From: Roseobacter sinensis
GTDB taxonomy: Bacteria; Pseudomonadota; Alphaproteobacteria; Rhodobacterales; Rhodobacteraceae
Direction: 5' to 3'
Assembly (NCBI RefSeq): GCF_025755255.1
Contig: NZ_JALIEB010000011.1
Span: 107,398-171,397, forward strand
Length of the DNA: 64,000 nt
This document shows positions 16,934-25,676 of this stretch, piece by piece. A program made the translations under genes and the position numbers. The notes beneath the pieces are model-generated. The model did no database searches, was not told where the DNA came from, and saw nothing but the letters and a program-made list of their open reading frames with translations. Within the stretch, counting starts at the first letter, position 1. Every line of letters begins with the position of its first letter.

Positions 16934-17305
16934 TCAGGCGACGTCGCTCAACACGCGGGCCAGTTCGAACAAACGCCGGCGCTGGTTCTCCGGGATGGCA
17001 TAGTAGGAGCGGACGAGATCCATAGCCTCCTTGTCGCCCATCATGTCGGCGGGAATGCTGTCTTGTGCGGCAGCACCACCATCTTCCGACTTCAGACCTT
17101 CGAAGAAAAACGCAACGTCGACCTCGAGCGCATCGGCGATGTCCCACAGACGGGATGCGCTGACGCGGTTGGCACCTGTTTCGTATTTTTGGATTTGCTG
17201 GAACTTGATCCCGACACTTTCCGCCAGTTTCTGCTGCGTCATCCCAACCAGCCAGCGGCGTTGACGAATACGCTTTCCAACGTGAGCATCTACGACATGT
17301 ACCAT
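16934..17305 (-). CDS. XRE-family regulator with C-terminal helical domain
   Basis: A 123-aa DNA-binding protein. Residues 8-65 form a classic Cro/C1 helix-turn-helix (VGKRIRQRRWLVGMTQQKLA, ESVGIKFQQIQKYETG, ISASRLWDIADALEV-type). The second half (DSIPADMMGDKEAMDLVRSY and PENQRRRLFELARVL) is the helical tail common to a widespread alphaproteobacterial XRE group. An AAGGGA site precedes the ATG. Relatives are implicated in stress or surface-property regulation in rhizobia and Rhodobacterales; targets here are unknown. A 516-bp gene-free, AT-richer region lies upstream. Confidence 0.85.
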   Translation of the reverse strand: MVHVVDAHVGKRIRQRRWLVGMTQQKLAESVGIKFQQIQKYETGANRVSASRLWDIADALEVDVAFFFEGLKSEDGGAAAQDSIPADMMGDKEAMDLVRSYYAIPENQRRRLFELARVLSDVA

Positions 17306-17821
17306 TTGCTTATCCCTTGCGTTTACCTTGTTAAAAACGTGGCCTTCCGACCGGACTGCATCCTTGGCACAACCTAGCCGCGATCACCACCAACCATTCT
17401 GCCGCTGAACAATAGAGAAAAACGACCCTCGATCAATGATTATCGCCTCCCAATAGCGTGAGCGTGAGGCCGTTCGAATCAATCATAGCGCGTCTTTTCC
17501 AGTGAAATCAGAGCTTTTTGAGACGAAATCCAGCGTCGCACTATTCGATTAAAATTTTGTGCATTTGGTCAAATTTATCTGGATTAATTCAATCTTAAGT
17601 TGATTTTAAGCATGAATGACAGCGGTTTTTCCACGATGGCTAGAAATCCTGCCAGGCACCGCTGCGCCGCTGTCATAGCGCATCTCTGGATCGGCGGAAA
17701 TTGTCTCGTTCACGCGATATTGGCAAGATCCCGCCGGACCAAGGGAAAATGTGAGGGTCCGGCAGGTCGGCTTGCGAAGGACATCTGCCCGAATCTCGCG
17801 CTGCACGGGCAACCACATGCG
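17306..17821. other. Gene-free region between two minus-strand regulators
   Basis: About 516 bp with noticeably lower GC than its surroundings, especially 17500-17620. It must contain the promoter of the XRE gene (start 17305) at its left end. Short open frames are present on both strands but none has a convincing start or family. No tRNA, repeat or transposase remnant was recognised. A small RNA is possible but not supported by a clear terminator. Confidence 0.5.
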
Positions 17822-18697
17822 TCAGGCAATCTTGAGGCGCGAAGCATCCATCTTCGAAAACGCGCGGCGCAAAAAATCGGCCAAGGTGTCGTGCATCACG
17901 TTCTTGCTCGATTGCGCTCCATAAAGGTTGATCAGCTGGCTCGGAAGCTCGGGCAGCGCGCCATTGTGTTCGACACGTTGCAAGTGGGGCGGTTCAGTGC
18001 CTTCGATCATCGTGTGCACGGCCAGATCCGCGCTCACCGTCGCCTCGATCGTTCTGTCGCTTTCCGTCTCGACCATCACCTCCCAAGGGATCTCCGCGAG
18101 ATCGAGCGCTTCAACCACATGGGGCCGGAAGGTGCATTGCCGGCCGAACGCCAGCCTCAGCGGCGTCTGCCGCCACGCGGTCCCGCCTGGAGCGCCAATC
18201 CAGCGCAGCGGCTTTTCATCCAGGATTTCCCCGCCGGTCTCCAGCGCTTTCTCCGTGGTCAGAATGAGATCGCACTCGCCCTTCTCGAACATCTCTTTCA
18301 AGGCCCGGGTATAGGACGAGACAAGTCGCACCCGGACCCGCGGAAAGGCGGCGTGGAACTGCTTCAGCACCTGTGGGATGACCGGATAGACAATATCATG
18401 CGGAACGCCGAGCACGATCTCGCCTTCATAGGCCTGGTCGGTCAGCCGCCCGACGACCTCATCGTTCAAAGCGACCATGCGCCGCGCGTAGATCAGCAGC
18501 TGCTCTCCCGAGGCCGTCAGCGCGATGGTGCGGCCGGAACGGTCCAGAAGCTCGACGCCGAGAAGCTCTTCCAAGCGTTTGAGCTGCATCGAGACCGCGG
18601 ACTGGGTCAGATGCAGGAACCCGGCGGCGCGCGTAACACCGCCGGCGTCCGCGACGGCAACAAAGGAGCGTAGCGTGGTTATGTCGAGATTTCTCAT
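17822..18697 (-). CDS. LysR-family transcriptional regulator
   Basis: A 291-aa LysR-type regulator. N-terminal HTH: LDITTLRSFVAVADAGGVTR and AAGFLHLTQSAVSMQLKRLE. The effector-binding domain follows (GEIVLGVPHDIVYPVIPQVL onward) and the length is standard. The start is at 18697, eleven codons inside the open frame, where homologous regulators begin. It is divergent from a DUF1127 gene 118 bp away, an arrangement frequent in Rhodobacterales and consistent with the regulator controlling that gene. Ligand unknown. Confidence 0.88.
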   Translation of the reverse strand: MRNLDITTLRSFVAVADAGGVTRAAGFLHLTQSAVSMQLKRLEELLGVELLDRSGRTIALTASGEQLLIYARRMVALNDEVVGRLTDQAYEGEIVLGVPHDIVYPVIPQVLKQFHAAFPRVRVRLVSSYTRALKEMFEKGECDLILTTEKALETGGEILDEKPLRWIGAPGGTAWRQTPLRLAFGRQCTFRPHVVEALDLAEIPWEVMVETESDRTIEATVSADLAVHTMIEGTEPPHLQRVEHNGALPELPSQLINLYGAQSSKNVMHDTLADFLRRAFSKMDASRLKIA

Positions 18698-18815
18698 ATC
18701 ACCAACCTTGATCAAAGAGTTCACAAACATTCGTTTCTAAAATGAACCACAGTTTGCCATATACATCAAGTATGCTGATGCAAAGCGGAACAATCATCAC
18801 GAAAGGAACTGGGAG

Positions 18816-19031
18816 ATGTCCCTGATCGACACTGTTACATATCGCAGAGCCGCCGCCCTGCCCCGCCGCCACTTTCGTCTTGGTACCTACCTGTCGCTCT
18901 GGCGGTCGCGCCGCGCGCTGGCCCGACTCGACGCCCGCGCGCTGGAAGACATCGGCGTCGACAGCGAAGCGGCACAATTCGAGGCCCGTCGCGGCTTCTG
19001 GGACGTGCCGGAGACCTGGAGAAACAGCTGA
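18816..19031 (+). CDS. DUF1127 protein (71 aa)
   Basis: A 71-aa basic protein with a full DUF1127/YjiS core: LWRSRRALARLDARALEDIG, then VDSEAAQFEARRGFWDVP. An AAAGGAACTGGGAG ribosome site precedes the ATG. It is divergent from a LysR gene and followed by the Bax-inhibitor-1 gene with its own promoter. The longer, LysR-associated DUF1127 type is abundant in Rhodobacterales; the role is unknown, with RNA binding through the Arg-rich helix proposed for short alphaproteobacterial members. Confidence 0.88.
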   Translation: MSLIDTVTYRRAAALPRRHFRLGTYLSLWRSRRALARLDARALEDIGVDSEAAQFEARRGFWDVPETWRNS

Positions 19032-19119
19032 TTCTCGCCTCTCAAGCGCTGCTTCGCCGCCACATTAACGATTTGGTATCCAAATCTTACCAAACCGGCA
19101 CATTCCCGACCGAAAAACC

Positions 19120-19159
19120 TTGAAATAGAGCTCTGCGCCACCGATATTCAGCGCAGAGC
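19120..19159 (+). promoter_or_regulatory. Promoter with overlapping palindromic operator upstream of the Bax-inhibitor-1 gene
   Basis: TTGAAA (19120-19125), a 17-base spacer and GATATT (19143-19148) make a good sigma70-type promoter. A perfect inverted repeat, GCTCTGCGC at 19130-19138 and GCGCAGAGC at 19151-19159, brackets the -10 box, as a repressor operator would. Alternatively the same sequence forms a hairpin, but it would be at or before the transcript start. Confidence 0.5.
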
Positions 19160-19206
19160 GCGCGTAGAAGGTCTGCGCGCACAAAGTGTTTCAAGTGGAG
19201 GTCTTA

Positions 19207-19944
19207 ATGGCTGACGTGAATACAATCCGGTCGACGGCCGGATCCCGCGCCGCCCAGATTGATGAGGGGCTGCGCGCCCATATGAACAAGGTCTACGGCA
19301 CGATGTCCGTAGGCATGCTGATCACCTTTGCTGTGGCTTGGGCTGTTGGCACGGCGCCCGGTCTGCTGGCGGTCTTCCGCGATCCGGTCACGCTTCAGCC
19401 GAACATCCTCGGCTGGATCATCATGTTCGCGCCGCTCGCGATGGTGTTTGGCTTCAGCGCGATGATCAACAAGTTCTCGGCGGCGGCTGCACAGTTATTC
19501 TTTTACGCCTTCGCAGCCGTGATGGGCCTGTCCATCGCCTGGATCTTCGTGGCCTTCACCGGCATGTCGATTGCGCAGGTATTCCTGATCACGTCGATCG
19601 CCTTCGCGGGCCTCTCGCTGTGGGGCTACACCACGAAAAAGGATATCTCCGGCTGGGGCAGCTTCCTGATCATGGGCGTGATTGGTCTAGTGGTCGCGAT
19701 GCTGGTGAACATCTTCCTGCAGTCGCCTGCGATCATGTTCGCGATTTCGATCCTCGGCGTGCTGATCTTCGCGGCACTGACCGCCTATGACACGCAGAAC
19801 ATCAAGAACACCTACCTGGCGCATGCGCATCATGGCGACCAGGAGTGGCTGCAGAAGTCCGGAATCATGGGCGCACTGAGCCTGTACCTGAACTTCATCA
19901 ACATGTTCATGTTCCTGCTGCAATTGTTCGGCAATCGCGAATAG
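19207..19944 (+). CDS. Bax inhibitor-1/YccA family membrane protein
   Basis: A 245-aa protein with seven hydrophobic segments; residues 1-25 are cytosolic and basic, followed by the BI-1 (TMBIM) fold with GLSLWGYTTKKDISGWGSFL and the C-terminal LTAYDTQNIKNTY that carries the conserved Asp involved in pH-dependent Ca2+ leak in BsYetJ. A GGAGG site before ATG 19207 sets the start. Bacterial members include YccA, a modulator of FtsH proteolysis. A dedicated promoter and terminator show a monocistronic unit. Confidence 0.93.
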   Translation: MADVNTIRSTAGSRAAQIDEGLRAHMNKVYGTMSVGMLITFAVAWAVGTAPGLLAVFRDPVTLQPNILGWIIMFAPLAMVFGFSAMINKFSAAAAQLFFYAFAAVMGLSIAWIFVAFTGMSIAQVFLITSIAFAGLSLWGYTTKKDISGWGSFLIMGVIGLVVAMLVNIFLQSPAIMFAISILGVLIFAALTAYDTQNIKNTYLAHAHHGDQEWLQKSGIMGALSLYLNFINMFMFLLQLFGNRE

Positions 19945-19967
19945 ACGGCAGCACATCCTCGATCCGG

Positions 19968-19996
19968 GGCCGGTTCCGAAAGGGACCGGCCTTTTT
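19968..19996 (+). terminator. Intrinsic terminator of the Bax-inhibitor-1 gene
   Basis: GGCCGGT...ACCGGCC stem (19968-19991, with a small mismatch near the loop) is followed by TTTTT, 23 bases after the stop codon. Confidence 0.88.
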
Positions 19997-20096
19997 CGTT
20001 ACTGGCTTCTTTCGGACGTTCGCCTGAAGCTTGCGGTACCCTCGTGACCAGTTCCTGCCAGGCGATCAGCCGGAGGCTGCGACCGATGAGTCATGC

Positions 20097-20651
20097 TCAA
20101 GGCAAGATGCTTTGGGTTGCTGGCCGGTGCTCGGCCCGGCTCGGCAGGTGGCGGATGAATGCGGTCACCTCAGCCGGCGAGCGCAGGTGGTGCACGGCGA
20201 GGCGCGGATGCCTGTCAATGAGCTCCTGGAGCCGGTGGCGGTGTGTGCGGCGCGTACGCCAGATGTAGTGGTAGAATTCAAAGGTCTCGCCGTGCAGCTT
20301 TTCGACACAGCCTTCAGCCATATCGGGTCGGCGCCGCCCGTAATGGCGGATCATCCGCGAGGTCACCCGCCACAGGCGCAGCAGCACCGGCAGGTCGAGC
20401 CAGATCAGCGTATCGGCCCGGCCCGCGCGATGCCCATAGGTCGCCGAAAGACCGCCTTCGAAGATCCAGGCCTCGGAGGTTTCGATGTTGTGAGCCAGGG
20501 CGAGTTTGTCAGCGCGCGGCCGCTCCTGCCAGTCCGGCAGCCAGTGAAGGTGGTCCATATGGTGGACCGGCAGGCCCGTGCCCTCTCCCATGATCCGGGC
20601 GAGCGTGCTCTTGCCCGAGCCAGGGCCACCGACAATCATCACGCGTTTCAT
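20097..20651 (-). CDS. P-loop kinase, adenylate-kinase/FlaR-like
   Basis: A 184-aa nucleotide-binding protein. The Walker A motif is GGPGSGKST at residues 8-16; HHMDHLHWLPDWQERP is typical of the 'topology modulation protein'/FlaR-like adenylate kinase-related group, with an Arg-rich lid region (RMIRHYGRRRPDM) and a WIFEGG segment that acts as the second nucleotide-contact strand. Such proteins are small cytosolic kinases of unknown substrate. Upstream of it on the same strand lie an intrinsic terminator and rpmG, so it is probably transcribed separately. Confidence 0.8.
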   Translation of the reverse strand: MKRVMIVGGPGSGKSTLARIMGEGTGLPVHHMDHLHWLPDWQERPRADKLALAHNIETSEAWIFEGGLSATYGHRAGRADTLIWLDLPVLLRLWRVTSRMIRHYGRRRPDMAEGCVEKLHGETFEFYHYIWRTRRTHRHRLQELIDRHPRLAVHHLRSPAEVTAFIRHLPSRAEHRPATQSILP

Positions 20652-20667
20652 ACTGCCTCCAGAACGT

Positions 20668-20694
20668 AAAAGGCCGCGCTGTTGCAGCGCGGCC
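20668..20694 (-). terminator. Intrinsic terminator of rpmG
   Basis: GGCCGCGCT (20672-20680) and its exact complement (20686-20694) form a 9-bp stem with a 5-base loop, followed on the minus strand by TTTT. It starts about 25 bases after the rpmG stop. Confidence 0.88.
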
Positions 20695-20718
20695 CCGTCA
20701 TCCTTGGAATGGCGGATC

Positions 20719-20886
20719 TTACTTGATCTTGCCTTCCTTGTATTCGACGTGCTTGCGGGCGACCGGGTCGTATTTGCGCACGACCATCTTCTCGGTCATC
20801 GTGCGCGCATTCTTCTTGGTCACGTAGAAATGGCCTGTCCCCGCCGAGGAGTTCAGACGAATCTTGATCGTGGTTGGCTTGGCCAT
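20719..20886 (-). CDS. rpmG: 50S ribosomal protein L33
   Basis: A 55-aa protein reading [20 protein letters not shown], then [20 protein letters not shown] and [15 protein letters not shown]. This is unmistakably bacterial L33, very close to the Escherichia protein ([17 protein letters not shown], HVxYKExKIK). It is the zinc-free form: the CxxC pairs of the zinc-binding version are absent. It is a 50S subunit protein near the E site. It is short enough to be missed by a 60-aa ORF cut-off, and has its own terminator. Confidence 0.97.
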   Translation of the reverse strand: MAKPTTIKIRLNSSAGTGHFYVTKKNARTMTEKMVVRKYDPVARKHVEYKEGKIK

Positions 20887-21236
20887 GGTGCGTCTCCTGC
20901 TGCGACCCGTCCCGCGGGACCGGTCGCTGAAAATCCTGAAGCCCGGCTTTTACCCGGATGCGAGGGCGAGTCAACCGCAAATGCTTGGTTTTCGGAACCG
21001 CCGCGCGACCGGCGCCGCCCAGCCTGGCGGTCCGGCGATTGCCGCTCGAAACGCTGCATACGGATCCACCGTTTCGGCGCCCGCGCCAATGCTCTGACCG
21101 GCAAGACCTCAGGCTTTTGGATTTCGGTGAAAATGAGGTTCGGCGACACCGCCCGCCCCGCCCGGCGCTCAGACCTGACCGGCCATGCTCTGCCATGCGG
21201 CGTCTTGGACCGTGGTCCGCTCTTTCCAGGAACCAT

Positions 21237-21655
21237 GCGCGGAAGGCCTGTAAGCCGGATTCTGTTCCCCGAGGCGCGCGCCCCGGTTCGATGACCATTC
21301 CTCTCGCCCATGCGTTGCCGCAGAGGCTCTAGCTGCCAACCCGGATCTGCTGGGGCAAAAGCGGCCCCGTCTTGCGACGCGCGATCCCTATTTGGCATTG
21401 CTCCCGGTGGGGCTTGCCGTGCCGCCCCTGTTGCCAGCGGCGCGGTGGGCTCTTACCCCACCGTTTCACCCTTGCCCCCGTGCATCGCATGGCGATGTGC
21501 AAGGGCGGTCTGATTTCTGTGGCGCTGTCCGTCAGGTTCCCGGTGGGTTTCCCCACCGATCCCTGCCCGGGGGTTACCCGGCACCGTTGCTTTTTGGAGT
21601 CCGGACTTTCCTCGACCCCGGTTCCCCGGCGCCGCGGCCATCCGGCCTTCCGCGC
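21237..21655 (-). ncRNA. rnpB: RNase P RNA (M1-type, class A)
   Basis: About 419 nt, minus strand. The ends pair to form P1 (GCGCGGAAGGC at 21655-21645 with the complementary 3' segment at 21247-21237). Universally conserved blocks are present: GAGGAAAGTCCGGACTCC near the 5' end, ACAGAAA within the CR-II region, AGGGTGAAACGGTG, the AGAGGAATG element and the 3' block GAACAGAATCCGGCTTACAG. The RNA is the catalytic part of the enzyme maturing tRNA 5' ends. Boundaries are accurate to a few bases. Confidence 0.96.
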
Positions 21656-21702
21656 GGGGCGGTGATGCGCGTTATTTCAGCGCGCGTCAATGGGTGGAGA
21701 GG

Positions 21703-21735
21703 GCGGAGCCTCCGGCGGGAGTATTTTTGGACGGG
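21703..21735 (+). repeat. Intergenic motif CCTCCGG..TATTTT, copy B
   Basis: CCTCCGGCGGGAGTATTTTT followed by GGACGG, related to the element at 14212-14240. Here it lies between the end of the amidase gene and the 5' end of rnpB, both on the opposite strand, so a simple terminator role in this orientation is not obvious. Confidence 0.4.
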
Positions 21736-21747
21736 TGAAGGAGCCGG

Positions 21748-22407
21748 TTATGTCCAGAGCGCCGCGTGACCGAGAGGGGTGAAATCCTCCGGCGCAAGCG
21801 GCCCGGTTGCGTGCGGACGAAAGCGCAGGCGGACTGCAGCAAGAAGTGTCTCATGATCCACATCCGCCGTGAAGCCTGCGTCGCGCGCAATGCGGCGAAA
21901 CAGCGTACAATCAGGGGCCCCAGGGCCCTCTTCGTATCCCGCCTGGGCGGCCAGCCCCTGTCGCGCCAGGCGGGTCCAGTCGAACCGCGGCCCCGGGTCG
22001 CTTTTGCGGCCCGGGGCCATATCCGAATGGCCGATCACATTTTCGGGCGCGATGTCCCAACGCTCCATGATCCTTTGAAGAAGGCCCTCTAGCGCCGCCA
22101 TTTGCGGCTCGGGGAAAGGATGATCCCCGGTGTTGTCCAACTCTATCCCGACCGACCGCGAGTTGATGTCCTGCTGCCCGCGCCATTCGCCCTCGCCCGC
22201 ATGCCAGGCGCGCTGATCTTCGGCGACGAGCCGCGTGATCGCACCGCTTCGGCAGACCACATAATGCGCCGACACCTGCGCTTCAGGATCGCAGAGCCGC
22301 TGGATCGCTGCTTCCGCCGAGCTCATGGCGGTGTAGTGCAGGACAACGATTGAAGGACGCAGCCCGTCCCGGCGCGGCCCGAAATTCGGCGAGGGCCGGT
22401 CGATCAC
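21748..22407 (-). CDS. N-acetylmuramoyl-L-alanine amidase, AmpD/Amidase_2 family
   Basis: A 219-aa zinc amidase cleaving the MurNAc-L-Ala bond of peptidoglycan fragments. Zinc and catalytic motifs: VVLHYTAM (His), SAHYVV, GIELDNTGD, IGHSDMAPGRKSDPGPRFDW (second His and Asp ligands). No signal peptide is visible, consistent with cytosolic AmpD-type recycling of anhydro-muropeptides. The GTG at 22407 is chosen because it lies three bases after the upstream stop with a GAAGG ribosome site; the longer frame is out-of-frame sequence of the neighbouring lipoprotein gene. Confidence 0.9.
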   Translation of the reverse strand: MIDRPSPNFGPRRDGLRPSIVVLHYTAMSSAEAAIQRLCDPEAQVSAHYVVCRSGAITRLVAEDQRAWHAGEGEWRGQQDINSRSVGIELDNTGDHPFPEPQMAALEGLLQRIMERWDIAPENVIGHSDMAPGRKSDPGPRFDWTRLARQGLAAQAGYEEGPGAPDCTLFRRIARDAGFTADVDHETLLAAVRLRFRPHATGPLAPEDFTPLGHAALWT

Positions 22408-22409
22408 CT

Positions 22410-23129
22410 TCAGCCTTCGGAGGCCTTGCGGAAGGGGGCTGGATCCCAGTCGCAGGCGTAACCGTCCCCATCCGGGTCGAGCCCGCGGCGATCGCGCGTG
22501 GGGCCACCGCGTGAGAGGAAGTCGATCTGCGCCAGGTCGGGCGAGGCGTATTCCGCACAATTGCGTGCTGCACGCCCCTCCCCCCCGAAGCCCGCACGGG
22601 CATATACGCTTTGCCCCTTGGGATGGCTCGTCGAGAGCGCGAAGGCGACGATATTGGGCTGCTCATCGCCGGGTCGGGTCGGCAGGGCCTCCGGCTGGAC
22701 CACTTCGTATTGCGCGCGATTGCGCTCGATCCGGGCGGCGTCGCTTTCGATGGTCTGCCGTTCCGAGACCGCGTCGAAGTCGTTCTCATCCGATATACCG
22801 GGATTGTCGAGTGACACAGGCGGAGGGTTGGACGGGCTGGCCTGGACAGGCGCCACGCCGGAGTTCAACTCCGCGCTGTCGGGCGCGCCGGGGCGGGTTT
22901 GGGCCAGGATGCGTGTGGTTGCGGCAGCGGTTTCCTCGGCCGAACCCGGCTCGGGCAGGCGCACCGTATCGGGCACGCGAATATCACTGCCGGCCAGCGC
23001 CGCGTCGCGCTGACGCTGCGCCTCGAAGGAATTGTCAAACCCGACGCCCTGCCCGCTGTCCGGCACCTGTGGCGCACAGGCGCTGAGGGCCGCGAGGGTG
23101 AGGGCCACAAAAGTGACACGTGGTGTCAT
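22410..23129 (-). CDS. Excalibur-domain lipoprotein
   Basis: A 239-aa predicted lipoprotein. The signal sequence MTPRVTFVALTLAALSAC ends in a lipobox with Cys18. The middle is low-complexity and Pro/Gln/Glu-rich. The C-terminus is an Excalibur calcium-binding domain: NCAEYASPDLAQIDFLSRGG with DPDGDGYACDWDP, the DxDxDGxxC loop. The start is at 23129 because this gives the lipobox. It is followed with a 2-base gap by the amidase gene, so both are probably envelope-related and co-translated. Confidence 0.85.
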   Translation of the reverse strand: MTPRVTFVALTLAALSACAPQVPDSGQGVGFDNSFEAQRQRDAALAGSDIRVPDTVRLPEPGSAEETAAATTRILAQTRPGAPDSAELNSGVAPVQASPSNPPPVSLDNPGISDENDFDAVSERQTIESDAARIERNRAQYEVVQPEALPTRPGDEQPNIVAFALSTSHPKGQSVYARAGFGGEGRAARNCAEYASPDLAQIDFLSRGGPTRDRRGLDPDGDGYACDWDPAPFRKASEG

Positions 23130-23166
23130 GAGATCTCTGCCTGTTCTGCTCATCTGGCAGGAGAGA

Positions 23167-24654
23167 CTACCACCATTTCGCAGGCTTGGCCACAAAGCCC
23201 GCCGCCTGCTCAAGAACATGTGCAGCGCAGAGCAGATCGGCCTCGGCCCAGGGCTGTCCAATCAGCTGCAGACCCAGCGGCAGCCCCTGCTTGTCGAGCC
23301 CCGCGGGCACGGCAATTCCTGGCAAGCCAGCGAGGTTGACGGTGACTGTGAAGACGTCGTTGAGGTACATCGCGACCGGGTCCGCGTCGGTCATCTCGCC
23401 CAGGCCAAATGCCGCCGAGGGGGTGGCTGGCGTGAGGATCGCATCGATGCCTTGCGCAAAAACCTGCTCGAAGTCGCGCTTGATCAGCGTGCGCACGCGG
23501 CGCGCCCGGTTGTAATAGGCATCGTAGAAGCCTGCCGACAGCACGTAGGTGCCGATCATGACCCGGCGTTTGACCTCATCGCCAAAGCCTTCGGCGCGGG
23601 TCTTTTCGTACATCTCGGTGATGCCGTCGCCCTGGTCGAGCTTGGCACGGTGGCCGTAGCGCACACCGTCGTAGCGCGCGAGGTTCGACGACGCCTCGGC
23701 GGGTGCGATCACGTAGTAGGCGGGCAGCGCGTATTTCGTGTGCGGCAGCGAGATATCCACGATCTCGGCGCCTGCGTCCTTCATCATCGCGATGCCGTCC
23801 TGCCAGAGTGTCTCGATCTCATCCGGCATCCCATCCATGCGGTATTCCTTGGGAATGCCGATCTTCTTGCCATTGATGTCTCCGCTGAGGGCCGCCTCGA
23901 AGTTCGGCACCGGAAGATCCGCGGAGGTGCTGTCTTTCGGGTCGTGGCCACACATGGCCTCCAGCATGATCGCCGCGTCGCGCACGGATTTGGTCATCGG
24001 CCCCGCTTGGTCGAGCGAGGAGGCGAATGCCACGATTCCCCAGCGCGAGCAGCGCCCGTAGGTGGGCTTGATACCAACAGTGCCGGTAAAGGCCGCAGGC
24101 TGGCGAATGGAGCCGCCGGTGTCCGTACCGGTCGCAGCGAGGCAGAGGTCAGCCGCCACGGCAGCGGCAGAGCCACCCGAAGAGCCGCCCGGCGTCAGTT
24201 GCGCGTCGTCATTGCCGCGCCGCCACGGGTTGACCGCATTGCCGTAAGTGGAGGTCTCATTCGACGAGCCCATCGCGAACTCGTCCATGTTGAGCTTGCC
24301 CAGCATGACCGCGCCCGCGTCCGCGAGGTTCTGGCTGACCGTGGATTCGTATTCGGGCAGAAAGCCTTCGAGGATTCGCGACCCGGCTTGGGACGGCACG
24401 CCTTTGGTGCAGAAGAGGTCTTTGATACCGATGGGCAGGCCACACATGGCCGGGGCATCGCCTTTGGCCAGCCGCGCATCCGCTGCGACGGCGCGCTCCA
24501 GCGCGACCTCAGGCGTGTGATGGACAAACGCGTTCAGCGCGCCAGCGGCGTCGATGGCGGTGAGACAGGCCTCGGTCAGCTCTTTCGAGGTGGTTTCGCC
24601 CGCGCGCAGGGCATCCCGCGCCGCACTCAGGGTCAGCTCGTTCAGTTTCGTCAT
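23167..24654 (-). CDS. gatA: Asp/Glu-tRNA amidotransferase subunit A
   Basis: A 495-aa amidase-signature enzyme; with GatB and GatC it converts misacylated Glu-tRNA(Gln) or Asp-tRNA(Asn). The Ser-cisSer-Lys triad is visible in [10 protein letters not shown] (Lys), [12 protein letters not shown] and [11 protein letters not shown] (Ser residues). The length is standard. ATG 24654 follows immediately after an in-frame GTG; the ATG gives the family N-terminus and overlaps the gatC stop. gatB is not in this window, as is common in alphaproteobacteria. Confidence 0.97.
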   Translation of the reverse strand: MTKLNELTLSAARDALRAGETTSKELTEACLTAIDAAGALNAFVHHTPEVALERAVAADARLAKGDAPAMCGLPIGIKDLFCTKGVPSQAGSRILEGFLPEYESTVSQNLADAGAVMLGKLNMDEFAMGSSNETSTYGNAVNPWRRGNDDAQLTPGGSSGGSAAAVAADLCLAATGTDTGGSIRQPAAFTGTVGIKPTYGRCSRWGIVAFASSLDQAGPMTKSVRDAAIMLEAMCGHDPKDSTSADLPVPNFEAALSGDINGKKIGIPKEYRMDGMPDEIETLWQDGIAMMKDAGAEIVDISLPHTKYALPAYYVIAPAEASSNLARYDGVRYGHRAKLDQGDGITEMYEKTRAEGFGDEVKRRVMIGTYVLSAGFYDAYYNRARRVRTLIKRDFEQVFAQGIDAILTPATPSAAFGLGEMTDADPVAMYLNDVFTVTVNLAGLPGIAVPAGLDKQGLPLGLQLIGQPWAEADLLCAAHVLEQAAGFVAKPAKWW

Positions 24655-24941
24655 CACTCGACCACCTTCGGCACGGCAAAGAAGCCTTCGCGCGCATCGG
24701 GCGCGTTCGAGAGCACCTTGGCCTGCTGATTGCCGTCGGTGACCTCGTCCACGCGGCGCTTGAGCACCTGCGGGGTGACGGAGGTCATGGGGTCCACACC
24801 CTCGATATTCACTTCGTTGAGCTGCTCGATAAAGCCCAGAATGGTGTTGAACTCACCCGCGAGCGCGGGCAGCGCGTCGGGCTCCACCTTGATCCGGGCG
24901 AGTTTGGCCACGCGGGCGGCTGTGCTCTCGTCAATGGACAT
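24654..24941 (-). CDS. gatC: Asp/Glu-tRNA amidotransferase subunit C
   Basis: A 95-aa GatC, which stabilises the GatA-GatB interface. It begins [20 protein letters not shown], with the helical N-terminus followed by [19 protein letters not shown] and VDPMTSV segments and the C-terminal [14 protein letters not shown], all typical. Its TGA overlaps the ATG of gatA, so the two are translationally coupled. Confidence 0.96.
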   Translation of the reverse strand: MSIDESTAARVAKLARIKVEPDALPALAGEFNTILGFIEQLNEVNIEGVDPMTSVTPQVLKRRVDEVTDGNQQAKVLSNAPDAREGFFAVPKVVE

Positions 24942-24971
24942 CGCAATTCCTCGTCTGCTTTGGGCAGGCGT

Positions 24972-25628
24972 TTATCCGCCCGCGCGCGCCTTGCCAAGAG
25001 TGGCGCGTAGGTAAACCTCGATCATCCAGCCGAGCATGAGCCCATTGAGCAGATGCCACATGAAATGCGTGCCCAGCGGGATCTGGGGGCAGAGCGGCAG
25101 ATCGAGCGAGCGGAAGGTGATCGAGACAATCAAAATGCCTGCCCCGATGGCCAGCCCGCGCGCAAGCTCGGGCGCGCGGCGGCGCAGCAGCAGCGCATAG
25201 ATCAGGATGAGGAGCGCCACCGGCGCATAGCCGGCGGAGGAGCCGATCCCGGGCACCAACTGGAACAGCGGCACCGTGAGCCAGGCGTAAGGAAAGAAGA
25301 GCGCAGTCAGCCCAAGCGCAGGCCAGAGGCTCAGCCCCCAACCCACCCGGTTGATCGCATAGATATAGATGAGGATGTAGAACAGGATCGGCGTCACATC
25401 CGCGATGGCCGCCCAGGTTTGCGCGTGGGTGTGGAAGAGGTAGCTGCCGACGCCAATTGCGAAGAGCACGACGCAGAGAAGCTGTGCGATCCGATCCCCG
25501 CCGCTGCGCCGCCACATGATCAGGGCCGCGACGATGAAGGCGAGATTGGTCACCGCATTCACCGGCTCGGCCCAATAGGACGCGTCGAGGCGTTCGCAGT
25601 AGCTGTCGATCTGCCGTGTCCAGTCCAT
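24972..25628 (-). CDS. Ceramidase-like (alkaline ceramidase family) membrane protein
   Basis: A 218-aa protein with about seven hydrophobic helices and the CREST/alkaline-ceramidase pattern: N-terminal CERLDASYWAEPVNAVTNLA, a SYLFHTHAQTWA segment and C-terminal HFMWHLLNGLMLG, giving the Ser/His/Asp metal-site residues of the superfamily. The start at 25628 (MDWTRQ) is preferred; the longer frame lies over tadA. The physiological lipid substrate in Rhodobacterales is unknown; family membership implies amide hydrolysis within the membrane. Confidence 0.83.
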   Translation of the reverse strand: MDWTRQIDSYCERLDASYWAEPVNAVTNLAFIVAALIMWRRSGGDRIAQLLCVVLFAIGVGSYLFHTHAQTWAAIADVTPILFYILIYIYAINRVGWGLSLWPALGLTALFFPYAWLTVPLFQLVPGIGSSAGYAPVALLILIYALLLRRRAPELARGLAIGAGILIVSITFRSLDLPLCPQIPLGTHFMWHLLNGLMLGWMIEVYLRATLGKARAGG

Positions 25629-25653
25629 CCGTCTCCCCAGCGTTTGAGCCAAG

Positions 25654-25676
25654 GGTGGCCTGAAAGCCCACCCTAC
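25654..25676. repeat. REP-like hairpin unit, single copy
   Basis: GGTGGCCTGAAAGCCCACC (25654-25672) plus TACC is the same unit that occurs twice head-to-head at 34980-35060. It folds on itself (GGTGG/CCACC stem) and contains the last bases of the tadA stop codon, lying between tadA and the ceramidase-like gene. Confidence 0.7.

Noticed and set aside
17600..18673. 357-aa plus-strand open frame opposite the LysR gene
   Set aside because: Mostly the complement of the LysR gene; the part outside it has no start context or recognisable domain.
23032..24729. 565-aa plus-strand open frame opposite gatA
   Set aside because: Antisense to gatA, one of the best-supported genes in the window.
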